Shown: positions 16,631 to 26,319, numbered from the stretch's first letter. The stretch is DNA of 44,738 nucleotides from CAYVUV01 sp964455095 (GCA_964455095.1 CAYVUV010000346.1:1-44738); one strand, 5' to 3'. Translations and numbers: made by a program. The notes: generated by a model not told the origin, from the letters alone.

Positions 16631-16688
16631 CACACGGCGGCGCGCGATCGCGCCTGGCCCGCTACCGCTATTCGCCCGCAAACGGCAG

Positions 16689-16708
16689 GTTTTACGATTG
16701 TTTTACGA
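16689..16708. promoter_or_regulatory. CpxR-like tandem box between sensor kinase and efflux operon
   Basis: GTTTTACGA is repeated at 16689-16697 and 16700-16708, an 11-bp period. On the minus strand this reads GTAAA-N6-GTAAA, the published CpxR consensus form (GTAAA, 4-8 bases, GTAAA). OmpR-family regulators bind such one-turn direct repeats. It sits between divergent kinase and efflux genes and may control both. Confidence 0.55.
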
Positions 16709-16743
16709 CCCGCGAATGGCGGCGTCGGCCGGCGCCTTCTACA

Positions 16744-18147
16744 GTGACCGCACTGGAGCGCGCTTTGGTTCGGACCGCCTTGCCCTGCATCTTTCTCGTT
16801 CTCGCCGGCTGCACGGTCGGCCCCGACTATCGCCCGCCGTCGTTCGACGTGCTGCCCGCCTGGAGCGAGGCGCCGGCCGCAGCCGACACGCCGGCCGACG
16901 AGGGCTTCGCCTGGTGGGCGCGCTTCGGCGACGCGCAGCTCACCGCGCTGGTCGACCGCGCTCTGGAGCAGAACCTCGACCTGCGCATCGCCGCCGCGCG
17001 GGTGCGGGAGGCGCAGGCGCTGCGCCGCGTCGTCGCCGCCGATTTGTGGCCGACGGTCGATGCCAAGGTCGACGGCAGCGTCGCCACCGGGTCGATGAAC
17101 AGCCTGTTTCTCGGCGCGCTCGACGCGCTGTGGGAGATCGATGTCTTCGGCGGCGTGCGGCGCTCGGTCGAAGCGGCCGATGCCGACGTGGAGGCCGCGC
17201 TGGCGGCGCGCCGCGCGGTGCGCCTGGCGGTCGCGAGTGAGACGGCGCGCAGCTATGTCGAGCTGCGCGGCTTTCAGCACCGCATCGCCACGCTGCGGCA
17301 GAACCTGGCGGCGCAGCGCGAGACCCGCGAGCTCACCGAGGCGCAGCAAGCGGCGGGACTGGCCAGCGACCTCGACGTCGAGCGCGCGCGGGCGCTGGTC
17401 GCCGGCACGGCGGCGGAGTTGCCGCCGCTGCAGGCGGCGCGCAAGGCGGCGGTGCACCGCCTCGGCGTATTGCTCGGTCAACCGCCGTCGGCGCTCGCCG
17501 ACGAGCTCGCCGCCGCCGCGCCGATTCCGGCGGCGCCGCGCGAAGTCGTGCTCGGCGTGCCGGCGGATCTGCTGCGGCGGCGCCCCGACCTCGGCCGCGC
17601 CGAGCGCGAGCTAGCCGCCGCGACGGCGCGCATCGGCGAGGCACAGGCGGATCTCTATCCGCGCTTCACGCTCACCGGCTCGGTCGGCTTGCGCAGCGAG
17701 GACGTCAAGGACCTGGTGCAGGGCAAGGGCGGCTTCGCGGCGATCGGTCCGAACATCGTCTGGCCGGTCTTCGCCGCCGGGCGCATTCGCGCCAACGTCG
17801 CGGTGCAGAACGCGCGGCAGGAACAGGCCTTGGCGCGCTACGAGCTGACGCTGCTCGAAGCATTCGAGGACGTCGAAACCTCGCTCGCCCGTTACGCGCA
17901 CGAGCAGGTGCGGCGCCGAGCGCTGGCCGAGGCGGTCGCCGCCAACCGCGAGGCGACCCGTCTGGCGCGCCGCCTCTACGCCAACGGGCTCGCCGGGTTC
18001 CTCGACGTCCTGGTGGCGGAGCTCGCCCTGCGCGACTCGGAGAGTCGCCTGGTCGAGAGCGAGACGGCGGTGTCGACCAGTCTGGTCGAGGTCTACGTCG
18101 CGCTCGGCGGCGGCTGGCAGGAGGCGGACACGGTGGCCCTGCAATGA
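16744..18147 (+). CDS. RND efflux outer-membrane channel lipoprotein (OprM/NodT type)
   Basis: A protein of 467 residues from the GTG at 16744; the lipobox LAGC places the lipid-bearing cysteine at position 23, followed by TVGPDYRPP, the hallmark start of this family. A TTG at 16765 with GGAG six bases upstream is an alternative start that keeps the signal peptide. Two repeats of the outer membrane efflux fold are visible, with LVDRALEQNLDLRIAAARV and VPADLLRRRPDLGRAERELA. It forms a trimeric channel through the outer membrane, docking with the adaptor and pump encoded next. It is the first gene of the operon, overlapping the adaptor gene by four bases; in many RND operons the channel gene is last. 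Confidence 0.93.
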   Translation: MTALERALVRTALPCIFLVLAGCTVGPDYRPPSFDVLPAWSEAPAAADTPADEGFAWWARFGDAQLTALVDRALEQNLDLRIAAARVREAQALRRVVAADLWPTVDAKVDGSVATGSMNSLFLGALDALWEIDVFGGVRRSVEAADADVEAALAARRAVRLAVASETARSYVELRGFQHRIATLRQNLAAQRETRELTEAQQAAGLASDLDVERARALVAGTAAELPPLQAARKAAVHRLGVLLGQPPSALADELAAAAPIPAAPREVVLGVPADLLRRRPDLGRAERELAAATARIGEAQADLYPRFTLTGSVGLRSEDVKDLVQGKGGFAAIGPNIVWPVFAAGRIRANVAVQNARQEQALARYELTLLEAFEDVETSLARYAHEQVRRRALAEAVAANREATRLARRLYANGLAGFLDVLVAELALRDSESRLVESETAVSTSLVEVYVALGGGWQEADTVALQ

Positions 18148-19229
18148 CACGCCGCAACCTGCTCGCCACGCTCGCGGGCGCCATAGCAACGCTGGCGGCG
18201 GCGTCCGCCCTCTATGCGGCGCGATCACGACAACCGGCGCCCGTCGAGCCGGCGCCGCGCGCCACTGCCGACGCCGCCCTGCGCGCCGAGGTGTACGTGG
18301 TGGCACCGGCCGCCGTCGGGACGACGGTGCGCACCGTCGGCACGCTGGCAGCGAACGAATCCGTCGCGGTGGTCTCGGAGCTGTCGCGGCGCCTGGTCGC
18401 GGTACACGTCGCCGAGGGTACCGAGGTCGAGAAGGGCGCCCTGCTCTTCAAGCTCGACGACAGCGACCTGCGCGCCCAGCTCGCCGAGCTCGACGTGCGC
18501 CGCCGGCTCGCCGCGCGCACCGAAGAGCGCCAGCGCACGCTGCTGTCCTACGACAAGAAGGCCCTGAGCCAGCAAGCCTTCGACCAGGCCACCGCCGAGC
18601 TGCAGATCGTCGAGGCGCAAATCGCCGCGCTGCGCGTCACGCTGGCGAAGACCGAGATCCGCGCGCCGTTTCGCGCCCGCGTCGGCCTGCGCCGTGTCAG
18701 CGAGGGGGCGTGGATCACCTCCGAGACGTTGCTGACGACGCTGCAGGATACCAGCCGCGTCAAGATCGACTTCACCATCCCGGAGCGCCACGCCGGCTCG
18801 ATCGCCCTCGGCCAGGCCTTCCACTTCGAGGTCGCCGGCCACAACGAGACGCTCGAGGGACACATCATCGCGCTCGAGCCGGTGATCGACGCCCCGACGC
18901 GCAGCATGCTGGTGCGCGGGGTCAGCGACAATCCCGCCGGCATGCTGCTCCCCGGCGCCTTCGCCTCCATCGAGGTGCCGGTCGAGCACGCCACCGACGG
19001 CATCCTGGTGCCCGCCCAGGCGATCATCCCATCGGCCGAGGGCAATGCCGTGTACGTGCTGCGCGACGGCCGCGCCGAGCTGCGCGAAGTCGCCATCGGG
19101 CAGCGCACGCGCGAGGCGGTCGAGATCCAGCGCGGGCTGGCCATCGGCGACACGGTATTGACCTCCAACCTCCTGCGCATGCGACCCGGAGCGCGGGTCG
19201 AGATCGTCGCGGCGGAGCAAGCCCGATGA
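18144..19229 (+). CDS. RND efflux periplasmic adaptor (membrane fusion protein)
   Basis: A protein of 361 residues. The N-terminus (LLATLAGAIATLAAASALYAA) is a signal or anchor segment without a lipobox. The lipoyl-like half domains read VAVVSELSRRLVAVHVAEGTEV and KTEIRAPFRARVGLRRVSEG, on either side of an alpha-helical hairpin (about residues 105-155); the beta-barrel segment and a C-terminal membrane-proximal domain follow (GILVPAQAIIPSAEGNAVYV). It bridges the inner-membrane pump and the outer-membrane channel. It overlaps both neighbours in ATGA junctions, so the three proteins are probably made in fixed ratio. Confidence 0.93.
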   Translation: MTRRNLLATLAGAIATLAAASALYAARSRQPAPVEPAPRATADAALRAEVYVVAPAAVGTTVRTVGTLAANESVAVVSELSRRLVAVHVAEGTEVEKGALLFKLDDSDLRAQLAELDVRRRLAARTEERQRTLLSYDKKALSQQAFDQATAELQIVEAQIAALRVTLAKTEIRAPFRARVGLRRVSEGAWITSETLLTTLQDTSRVKIDFTIPERHAGSIALGQAFHFEVAGHNETLEGHIIALEPVIDAPTRSMLVRGVSDNPAGMLLPGAFASIEVPVEHATDGILVPAQAIIPSAEGNAVYVLRDGRAELREVAIGQRTREAVEIQRGLAIGDTVLTSNLLRMRPGARVEIVAAEQAR

Positions 19230-22200
19230 GCCTCTCCGACATCAGCATCCGCCGGCCGGTGCTGGCGACGGTCATGTCGCTGGTGCTGCTGCTCTTCGGA
19301 GCGGTGTCGTTCTTCCTCCTCGGCGTGCGCGAGTACCCGGCTGTCGATCCGCCGCTCATCACCGTCACCACCCGCTACGCCGGCGCCAACCCGGCTGTCA
19401 TCGCCTCGCAGATCACCGAGCCGCTCGAGCAGTTGATCAACGGCGTCGCCGGTATTCGCGTCCTGTCGTCGGTGTCCAGCGACGAGCGCAGCCAGATCCG
19501 CGTCGAATTCGAAGTCGGTGGCGACCTCGAAGCGGCGGCCAACGACGTGCGCGACCGCGTTGCGCAGGCGATTCGCAATCTGCCGCCGGACGCCGAGCCG
19601 CCAGTGGTCGAGAAGGCCGACGCCGACGCCGAGCCGATCATCTACCTCAGCGTGCAGAGCCCGAAGCGCAGCATCCTCGAGGTCAACGACTTCGCCGACC
19701 GCGTCATCCGCGAGCGTATCCAGACCATCGCCGGCGTCAGCAACGTCCGCATTCTCGGCGAGAAGCGCTACGCCATGCGGCTGTGGCTCGACCCGATGCG
19801 CCTGGCCGCGCACGGGTTGACGCCGCTCGACGTGCAGCACGCGCTCGCGGCCGAGAACGTCGACCTGCCGAGCGGCCGCCTCGAGGGCAGCACCGTGGAG
19901 CTGAGCCTGCGCACCGCCGGCCGGCTCACCACCGCGGACGAGTTCGAGGCGATGATCATCAAGGAAGCCAATGGGCGCCAGATCCTGCTGCGCGACGTCG
20001 GCCGCGCCGAGCTCGGGGCGCAGAACCTGCGCGCGGGCAATAAGACCAATCTGGTGCCAGTGACCATTCTGGCCGTCTTGCCGCAGCCCAACACCAACGC
20101 CATCGCCATCGCCGACGAGTTCTACAAGCGCCTCGAGGACATCCGCCGCGTCGCGCCCTCCGACTACGCTATCGAAATCGCCTACGACCTGACCAAGTTC
20201 GTGCGCCGCTCGATCAGCGAGGTCGAGGAGACGATGTTCATCGCCTTCGGCCTGGTGGCACTGATCATCTTCCTGTTTCTGCGCAGCTGGCGGTCGACGC
20301 TGATCCCGGTCCTCGCCATCCCGGTGAGCATCGTCTCGACCTTCTTCGTCATGTACCTGGTCGGGTTCACCATCAACGTACTGACGCTGGTCGGCATCGT
20401 GCTGGCCATCGGGCTGGTGGTCGACGATGCGATCGTCGTGCTCGAGAACATCTACGCCAAGATCGAACGCGGCCTGACGCCGCTCGCCGCGGCGATCGAG
20501 GGCTCGCGCGAGATCTACTTCGCCGTCATCTCCACCACGGTGACGCTGGCCGCCGTATTCGTGCCCATCGTCTTTCTCGAGGGTCTGACCGGCCGCCTGT
20601 TTCGCGAGTTCGGCGTCGTCGTGGTCGGCGCGGTGCTGGTGTCGGCGTTCGTCGCCCTGACGCTCACGCCGATGATGTGCCGCTTCCTGCTCACCGCGCA
20701 CGGCGGCCACGGCGCCTTCTATCGCCTCACCGAGCCCTTTTTCGAAGGGCTATCGTCCGGCTACCGCCGCGCGCTGGCGGCGTTCCTGCGCACCCGCTGG
20801 CTCGCCTTTCCCCTCATCGCCGCCGCCGCGCTGGCGATCGCGCTGTGTTGGAACGCGCTCGGCAACGAGCTGGCACCGCTCGAGGACCGCTCCAACATCC
20901 GCGTCGCGCTGCGCGCGCCGGAGGGATCGTCGTTCGAGTTCACGCAGCACCAGATGGACCAGATCGCCGTCTACCTGCAGGACCGCGTGCCGGAGATCGA
21001 GACCGCGATGTCGATCGCCGCGCCGGGATCGGGGGGCGGGGCCGTGAACACCGGCTTGTTCAATCTGTTTCTGACCGATCCGGAGAAACGGACGCGAACG
21101 CAGGCGGCGGTCTTCCAGCAACTCTCGCGCGAGCTCGAGCACTTCACCGCGGTGCGCGCCCTGCCGGCGCAGCCGCCGACGATCGGCGACCGCCGCGGCG
21201 GCCAGCCGGTGCAGTACGTCTTGCAGGCACCGACCTACGACGAGCTGGTCGCCGTGCTGCCGGCTTTCCTCGAAGCGGCGAACGCCAGCCCGGTGCTGCG
21301 TTTCGTCGACGCCGACCTCAAGATCAACCGGCCCGAGGGAGCCGTCGCCATCGACCGGCGGCGCGCCGCCGAGCTGGGCGTGTCGGTGCAGGACGTAGCG
21401 CGCACGCTGCAGCTCGCCTACGGCGGACAGCGCTTCGGTTTCTTTCTGCTCAACGACCGCCAGTACGACGTGGTCGGCCAGGTCGAGCGCGACGACCGCA
21501 ACGACCCCGGCGACCTCGCCAAGCTGTTCGTGCGCGGCAGCGGCGGCGCGATGATCTCGCTCGACAACCTGGTCGACTTCGCCGAGACCGTCGGGCCACC
21601 GGCGATCTATCGCTTCAACCGCTTCACGTCCGCCACCATCTCCGCCGGCCTCGCCCCCGGGCAAACCGTCGGCGACGGCATCGCGGCGTTCGACGACATC
21701 GCGGCGCGCCTGCTGCCGGCGGGCGTCCGCACCAGCCTCGCCGGCCAGTCGCGCGACTTCGCCGACGCCGGATCGAGCCTGCTGTTCGCCTTCGGCTTCG
21801 CGCTGGTCCTCATTTACCTGATGTTGGCGGCGCAGTTCGAGAGCTTCCGCGACCCACTGATCATTCTCGTCACCGTGCCGCTGTCGATCGCCGGGGCGTT
21901 GGCCAGCCTGGTGCTCGCCGGGGAAACGCTCAACGTCTTCAGCCAGATTGGTTTGATCATGCTGATCGGGCTGGTCACCAAGAACGGCATCCTGATCGTC
22001 GAGTTCGCCAACCAGTACCGGCGCCACGGGCTGGCCAGTCGTGACGCCGCGCTCGAATCGGCCACGGCGCGCCTGCGGCCGATCCTGATGACCACGCTCT
22101 CGACCGTGCTCGGCATCCTGCCGATCGCGCTGTCGATCGGCGGCGCCTCCGGCAGCCGGCAGTCGCTCGGCATCGCCGTCATCGGGGGGCTGGTGTTCTC

Positions 22201-22333
22201 GACGCTGCTCACGCTCTTCGTCGTCCCGGCCGTCTACTCGTACCTCTCCGGCGCCCACGTCGGGGAGCTCGAATCCGCGGCGCGCCTGGACTTCGAGCAG
22301 GGACGGGAGCCCGTGCGGGCTGGCGCCCAATGA
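19226..22333 (+). CDS. RND efflux pump, AcrB/MexB-like inner-membrane transporter
   Basis: A protein of 1035 residues, normal length for the HAE1 family. The start SLSDISIRRPVLATVMSLVL opens the first membrane helix; two large periplasmic loops and twelve membrane helices follow in two repeats. The proton-relay aspartates are Asp400-Asp401 in the fourth helix (GLVVDDAIVVLENI). VFVPIVFLEGLTGRLFREF is the conserved stretch after helix five. It uses the proton gradient to move hydrophobic compounds out. The ATG overlaps the adaptor stop. Regulation by the divergent two-component system is suggested by the tandem box at 16689-16708. Confidence 0.95.
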   Translation: MSLSDISIRRPVLATVMSLVLLLFGAVSFFLLGVREYPAVDPPLITVTTRYAGANPAVIASQITEPLEQLINGVAGIRVLSSVSSDERSQIRVEFEVGGDLEAAANDVRDRVAQAIRNLPPDAEPPVVEKADADAEPIIYLSVQSPKRSILEVNDFADRVIRERIQTIAGVSNVRILGEKRYAMRLWLDPMRLAAHGLTPLDVQHALAAENVDLPSGRLEGSTVELSLRTAGRLTTADEFEAMIIKEANGRQILLRDVGRAELGAQNLRAGNKTNLVPVTILAVLPQPNTNAIAIADEFYKRLEDIRRVAPSDYAIEIAYDLTKFVRRSISEVEETMFIAFGLVALIIFLFLRSWRSTLIPVLAIPVSIVSTFFVMYLVGFTINVLTLVGIVLAIGLVVDDAIVVLENIYAKIERGLTPLAAAIEGSREIYFAVISTTVTLAAVFVPIVFLEGLTGRLFREFGVVVVGAVLVSAFVALTLTPMMCRFLLTAHGGHGAFYRLTEPFFEGLSSGYRRALAAFLRTRWLAFPLIAAAALAIALCWNALGNELAPLEDRSNIRVALRAPEGSSFEFTQHQMDQIAVYLQDRVPEIETAMSIAAPGSGGGAVNTGLFNLFLTDPEKRTRTQAAVFQQLSRELEHFTAVRALPAQPPTIGDRRGGQPVQYVLQAPTYDELVAVLPAFLEAANASPVLRFVDADLKINRPEGAVAIDRRRAAELGVSVQDVARTLQLAYGGQRFGFFLLNDRQYDVVGQVERDDRNDPGDLAKLFVRGSGGAMISLDNLVDFAETVGPPAIYRFNRFTSATISAGLAPGQTVGDGIAAFDDIAARLLPAGVRTSLAGQSRDFADAGSSLLFAFGFALVLIYLMLAAQFESFRDPLIILVTVPLSIAGALASLVLAGETLNVFSQIGLIMLIGLVTKNGILIVEFANQYRRHGLASRDAALESATARLRPILMTTLSTVLGILPIALSIGGASGSRQSLGIAVIGGLVFSTLLTLFVVPAVYSYLSGAHVGELESAARLDFEQGREPVRAGAQ

Positions 22334-22454
22334 AACATCGGCCGGCCAACCCTCTTCTTCGGCGTTTGGACCCGATTTGCTTGCCTTACGGCTGCGCGGT
22401 GGGGACAGTGTAGGTTCTCGTCGCACGACCGGCGACTTCCTTGGGGGGATTTGG

Positions 22455-25400
22455 ATGATGTTGGATCGTTCTCGGCTGCTTTCGCGCCGCGCACTGACCT
22501 TGACCGCGGCGCTGCTCGGCCTGGCCATCACCGGCACGGCCGGGGCGCAGAGTTTCGTCAACTTCGAAACCGGCCAGGTGCGGCCGCTGACCATCTCTCC
22601 CGACGGGACGCGGCTGTTTGCGGTCAACACGCCCGACAATCAGCTCGAGATCTTCGCCATCGGCGTCGGCGGTCTGACCCACACCGCTTCGGTCCCGGTC
22701 GGGCTCGAGCCCAGCGCCGTCGCGGCGCGCAGCGACTCGGAAGTCTGGGTCGTCAACCACCTGTCCGATTCGATCAGCATCGTCGACGTCGCCGCGACGC
22801 CGCCGCGCGTCACCCGCACGATCCTCACCTGCGACGAGCCGCGCGACATCGTCTTCGCCGGGCCGGCCAACGACCGCGCCTTCGTCACCACGGCCCGCCG
22901 CGGGCAGAACTGCGCCGCCTCCAGCATCAGCGATCTGACCACGCCGGGGCTCGGGCGCGCCGTCGTCCAGGTGTACGACGCCGCCAACCTCGGCAACGGC
23001 CTGCGCGGCAACCCGCTCGCCAACGTCATCTTGTTCGGCGACACGCCGCGCGCGCTGGCGCGCAGCGCCGACGGCACCACCGTCTATGCCGCCGTCTTTC
23101 AGTCCGGCAACCAGACCACCGCGCTCAACGAGGGCTGGGTGTGCGACGGCGGCAGCAACGCGCCGCCGTGCCTGGTGTCGGGCCGCAATGCGCCCGGCGG
23201 TCTGCCGTGGCCGAACGTCAACTTCGAGAACATTCCCGGCCCCGAGGTCGGGCTCATCGTGCGCTTCAACAACGGCACCAGTCGCTGGGAAGACCAGCTC
23301 GGGCGCAACTGGAGCGAGCTGATCCGTTTCTCGCTGCCCGATCTCGACGTCTTCGCCATCGACGCCGACGCCGCCCTGCCCGTCGAGACCGCCAACTTCG
23401 CCCATGTCGGCACCGTGCTCTTCAACATGGTGACCAACCCGGTGAGCGGCAAGGTCTACGTCACCAACACCGAGGCCCGCAACGAAGTGCGCTTCGAAGG
23501 GCCCGGCATCTTCGCCGGCACGGCGGGCGCCAATGTGCAGGGTCACCTGCACGAGGCGCGCGTCACGGTGCTCGACGGCTCGAGCGTGCTGCCGCGCCAT
23601 TTGAACAAGCACATCGATTACAACGTCCGCCCCGCGCCGCCCATCACCAAGGAAAACAGCCTCGCCACGCCCGGCGGCCTCGCCGTGTCGAGCGACGGCG
23701 CGACGCTGTACGTCGCCGCCTTCGGCTCGAGCAAAGTGGGCATCTTCAGCACCGCCGCGCTCGAGAACGATACGTTCACCCCCAGCTCGGCCGACCACGT
23801 CACCGTCAGCGGCGGCGGGCCGACCGGCCTGGCGCTCGACGAAGCCAACGGCCGTCTCTACGTCCTGACCCGCTTCGACAACGCCATCTCGGTCGTCGAC
23901 CTCGGCACGCGCGACGAGATCGGACATGTCGCGCTCTACAATCCGGAGCCGCCCGAGATCGTCAACGGACGCCCGTTCCTCTACGACGCGGTTCAGACCT
24001 CGAGCAACGGCGAGGCGTCGTGCTCGTCGTGCCACATCTTCGGCGACTTCGACAGCCTGGCCTGGGATCTCGGCAATCCGGACGACGTCGTGCTCAACGA
24101 CCCGCTGCCGGTGCGCATCCCGCCGCTGCTCGACACCTTCGTCGACTTCCATCCGCTCAAGGGGCCGATGACGACACAGAGCCTGCGCGGCATGGCCAAC
24201 CACGGCTCGATGCACTGGCGCGGCGACCGCACCGGTGGCAACGATCCGGGCGGCAGCGTGTTCGACGAGAACGCCGCGTTCATGAAGTTCAACGTGGCGT
24301 TCGAAGGCCTCATCGGCCGCGACAGCGTGCTGACCGAGGCGCAGATGCAGGCCTTCACCGATTTCATTCTCACGGTGACGTACCCGCCCAACCCGATCCG
24401 CAACCTCGACCAGACGCTGACCACCAATCAGCAGCTCGGGCACGACCTCTACTTCGGCCGCGCCACCGACGTGTTGTTCAACTGCAACGGCTGCCACACG
24501 CTCGATCCCAGCAACGGCTTCTTCGGCGGCGATGGCTTCAGCACGTTCGAAGGCGAGACGCAGATGTTCAAGGTCCCGCACCTGCGCAACGTCTACCAGA
24601 AGATCGGCATGTTCGGGCAGCCGGGCAGCGCGCTCCAGGGCGCGCAGATCCGCGGCTTCGGCATTCTACACGACGGCAGCGTCGACCGCGTGTTCAACTT
24701 CCTCAGCGCCAGCGTCTTCACGCTCAGCAACGCCGAGCAGCGACAGCTCGAACAGTTCGTGCTCGCCTTCGATTCGAATTTCGCCCCCATCGTCGCCCAG
24801 CAGGCGACGCTCAAGAGCGACAGCGCCACCGGTGTCGCCGACCGCGTCACGCTGTTGCTGGCGCGCGACGACCTCGGCGAATGCGAGGTGGTGGTCAAGG
24901 GCGTCATCGCCGGCGAAGCGCGCGGGGCCTATCGCCTGGCCGACGGCACGTTCCAGATGGACCGCGAGAACGAGCCACCGGTGACCGACGCCGCGCTGCG
25001 CGCGCTGACCGCCACCCCGGGGCAGGATCTGACCTACACCTGTGTCCCGGTTGGATCCGGCCGGCGGATCGGCGTCGATCGCGACGAGGACGGTTTCTTC
25101 GACGGCGACGAGATCGACCGCGGCACCAATCCCGCCGATGCGTCCGACTTCCCGGGCGCCGGCGCGCTACCGATCCGCGCCACGACCTTGACCATGCGCG
25201 ACGACGACAGCCTCCCGATCAATCCCGACAAGAGCAAGCTGAGCTTCCGCTCCTCGAAGTACCAGGGCGGCGCCAGCGGAGTCGTCCCACCGGCGTTCAG
25301 CAGCGCCGGCGACCCGACCATCGCCGGCGCGACCTTGATCGTGCACGGCGCCGACCAGGCGCAAGTCGTCACGCTGTCCTTGCCCGCCGCGCGCTGGGAG

Positions 25401-25703
25401 CGCGTCGGTTCGGCCAGCCGACCCGGCTATCGCTATCGCGACAGCGACCGCATCGACGGCCCGATCAAATCGATCCTGGTGCGCGATTCGAAGCTCGTCA
25501 TCCGCGGCAAGGGCGCCGGCCTGTACGAGCTCGACGGCGCGCCGCAGGGCGACATCGTGTTGCGGCTCGAGCTCGGCAGCGGCACCGAGTACTGCACGGT
25601 CGTCTCACCGCGCACGCCCGGGGCGGCGAACGACACGGCGGCCAAGTTCAACGGCGTGCGCAACACGGCCGCGCCAGCCGAGTGCCCGCGCTTCCCGCTC
25701 TGA
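22455..25703 (+). CDS. secreted beta-propeller/di-haem cytochrome c with C-terminal shared domain
   Basis: A protein of 1082 residues starting at the ATG at 22455, eight bases after GGGGGG. A signal peptide ends near TAGAQ. Residues about 30-515 form a YVTN/NHL-like propeller (PLTISPDGTRLFAVNTPDNQ; VSSDGATLYVAAFGSSKV). Two c-type haem sites follow: Cys523-Cys526-His527 (CSSCH) and Cys677-Cys680-His681 (CNGCH), with an MauG-like layout including MFKVPHLRNVYQ. A calcium-type loop DRDEDGFFDGDEIDRGTNP precedes a last domain (about 905-1082) with GYRYRD and PAECP, related to the extra domain of the M28 peptidase and of the four-haem cytochrome. It probably acts in the periplasm or on the cell surface as a redox enzyme; substrate unknown. 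It is on the same strand as the RND pump, 121 bp downstream, so cotranscription is possible. Confidence 0.9.
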   Translation: MMLDRSRLLSRRALTLTAALLGLAITGTAGAQSFVNFETGQVRPLTISPDGTRLFAVNTPDNQLEIFAIGVGGLTHTASVPVGLEPSAVAARSDSEVWVVNHLSDSISIVDVAATPPRVTRTILTCDEPRDIVFAGPANDRAFVTTARRGQNCAASSISDLTTPGLGRAVVQVYDAANLGNGLRGNPLANVILFGDTPRALARSADGTTVYAAVFQSGNQTTALNEGWVCDGGSNAPPCLVSGRNAPGGLPWPNVNFENIPGPEVGLIVRFNNGTSRWEDQLGRNWSELIRFSLPDLDVFAIDADAALPVETANFAHVGTVLFNMVTNPVSGKVYVTNTEARNEVRFEGPGIFAGTAGANVQGHLHEARVTVLDGSSVLPRHLNKHIDYNVRPAPPITKENSLATPGGLAVSSDGATLYVAAFGSSKVGIFSTAALENDTFTPSSADHVTVSGGGPTGLALDEANGRLYVLTRFDNAISVVDLGTRDEIGHVALYNPEPPEIVNGRPFLYDAVQTSSNGEASCSSCHIFGDFDSLAWDLGNPDDVVLNDPLPVRIPPLLDTFVDFHPLKGPMTTQSLRGMANHGSMHWRGDRTGGNDPGGSVFDENAAFMKFNVAFEGLIGRDSVLTEAQMQAFTDFILTVTYPPNPIRNLDQTLTTNQQLGHDLYFGRATDVLFNCNGCHTLDPSNGFFGGDGFSTFEGETQMFKVPHLRNVYQKIGMFGQPGSALQGAQIRGFGILHDGSVDRVFNFLSASVFTLSNAEQRQLEQFVLAFDSNFAPIVAQQATLKSDSATGVADRVTLLLARDDLGECEVVVKGVIAGEARGAYRLADGTFQMDRENEPPVTDAALRALTATPGQDLTYTCVPVGSGRRIGVDRDEDGFFDGDEIDRGTNPADASDFPGAGALPIRATTLTMRDDDSLPINPDKSKLSFRSSKYQGGASGVVPPAFSSAGDPTIAGATLIVHGADQAQVVTLSLPAARWERVGSASRPGYRYRDSDRIDGPIKSILVRDSKLVIRGKGAGLYELDGAPQGDIVLRLELGSGTEYCTVVSPRTPGAANDTAAKFNGVRNTAAPAECPRFPL

Positions 25704-25709
25704 CCGAAT

Positions 25710-25779
25710 GGGAGGGCGAGGCTCCCGCCGAGCCGCGCCGCAAAGAGGCACGAAGGCTCGGCAGGAGCCTCGCCCTCCC
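25710..25779. repeat. long hairpin repeat, family III, copy 1; possible terminator
   Basis: Arms of 25 bases at 25710-25734 (GGGAGGGCGAGGCTCC...) and 25755-25779 pair at 24 positions around a 20-base loop. It starts seven bases after the cytochrome stop and lies before the convergent lipoprotein gene, where it may stop transcription from both sides. The left arm is identical to 39866-39890. Confidence 0.75.
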
Positions 25780-25785
25780 GTTGTA

Positions 25786-26262
25786 TCAACTCAGGTCTTC
25801 GAGCTCGGCCGGTCGCCAGCTCGCGCTGGTCAGCTTCCAATCGCGCGGCGACTCCTCGACCAGGTCGAATTCGAACCGGTAGAGGTCGGCCTTCACCGTG
25901 GCCAGCTCGACCGGCGACGGAATCGGCCGGCCGGCAATGGCGACGAACAGCAGCACATGCCCGTGACCGGGCTCCGCGATCTCGATGCTGCTGATCTTGA
26001 CCAGCAGGTGAATCGACTTGTGCGCCATGAACTGGCGCAGAACCAGGGCGGTGATGGTGCGGCGATCGAGCTTGTTGGCGTCGCGGTACTGCTCCGAGAC
26101 GAGCTCTTTCACCGCCGCGATGTCCTTCTCCTCCACCGCCTTTTCGCCGCGCGCGATGACCGCGCGGATCTGGGCTTCGGGGGAATCGGGCTCCGAGTGA
26201 CAGGCGTTGACGGCGAGCAGAGCGGCGAGCAGCAACAGCGGCGCGCGAGTGGGGTCCGTCAT
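25786..26262 (-). CDS. small lipoprotein with NTF2-like character, unknown function
   Basis: A protein of 158 residues. The signal sequence LLLLAALLAVNACHS ends in a plausible lipobox (AVNAC), so it is probably anchored to a membrane facing the periplasm. The rest starts with helices (PEAQIRAVIARGEKAVEEKDIAAVKELVSEQYRD) and continues as a strand-rich part (RFEFDLVEESPRDWKLTSASWRP), the order seen in NTF2/SnoaL-like folds that bind small ligands. I recognise no catalytic residue. It converges on the cytochrome gene across the family III hairpin and has repeat family I copy 3 about 60 bp upstream. Confidence 0.7.
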   Translation of the reverse strand: MTDPTRAPLLLLAALLAVNACHSEPDSPEAQIRAVIARGEKAVEEKDIAAVKELVSEQYRDANKLDRRTITALVLRQFMAHKSIHLLVKISSIEIAEPGHGHVLLFVAIAGRPIPSPVELATVKADLYRFEFDLVEESPRDWKLTSASWRPAELEDLS

Positions 26263-26319
26263 GCCCCTCTCCTACATCAGCCGCGGGCGCGGCCGAAGGG
26301 CAATCTGGGAAACCTCCGA

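Noticed and set aside
20750..22639. A 629-residue open frame opposite the RND pump
   Set aside because: It is the antisense of conserved AcrB-like sequence.
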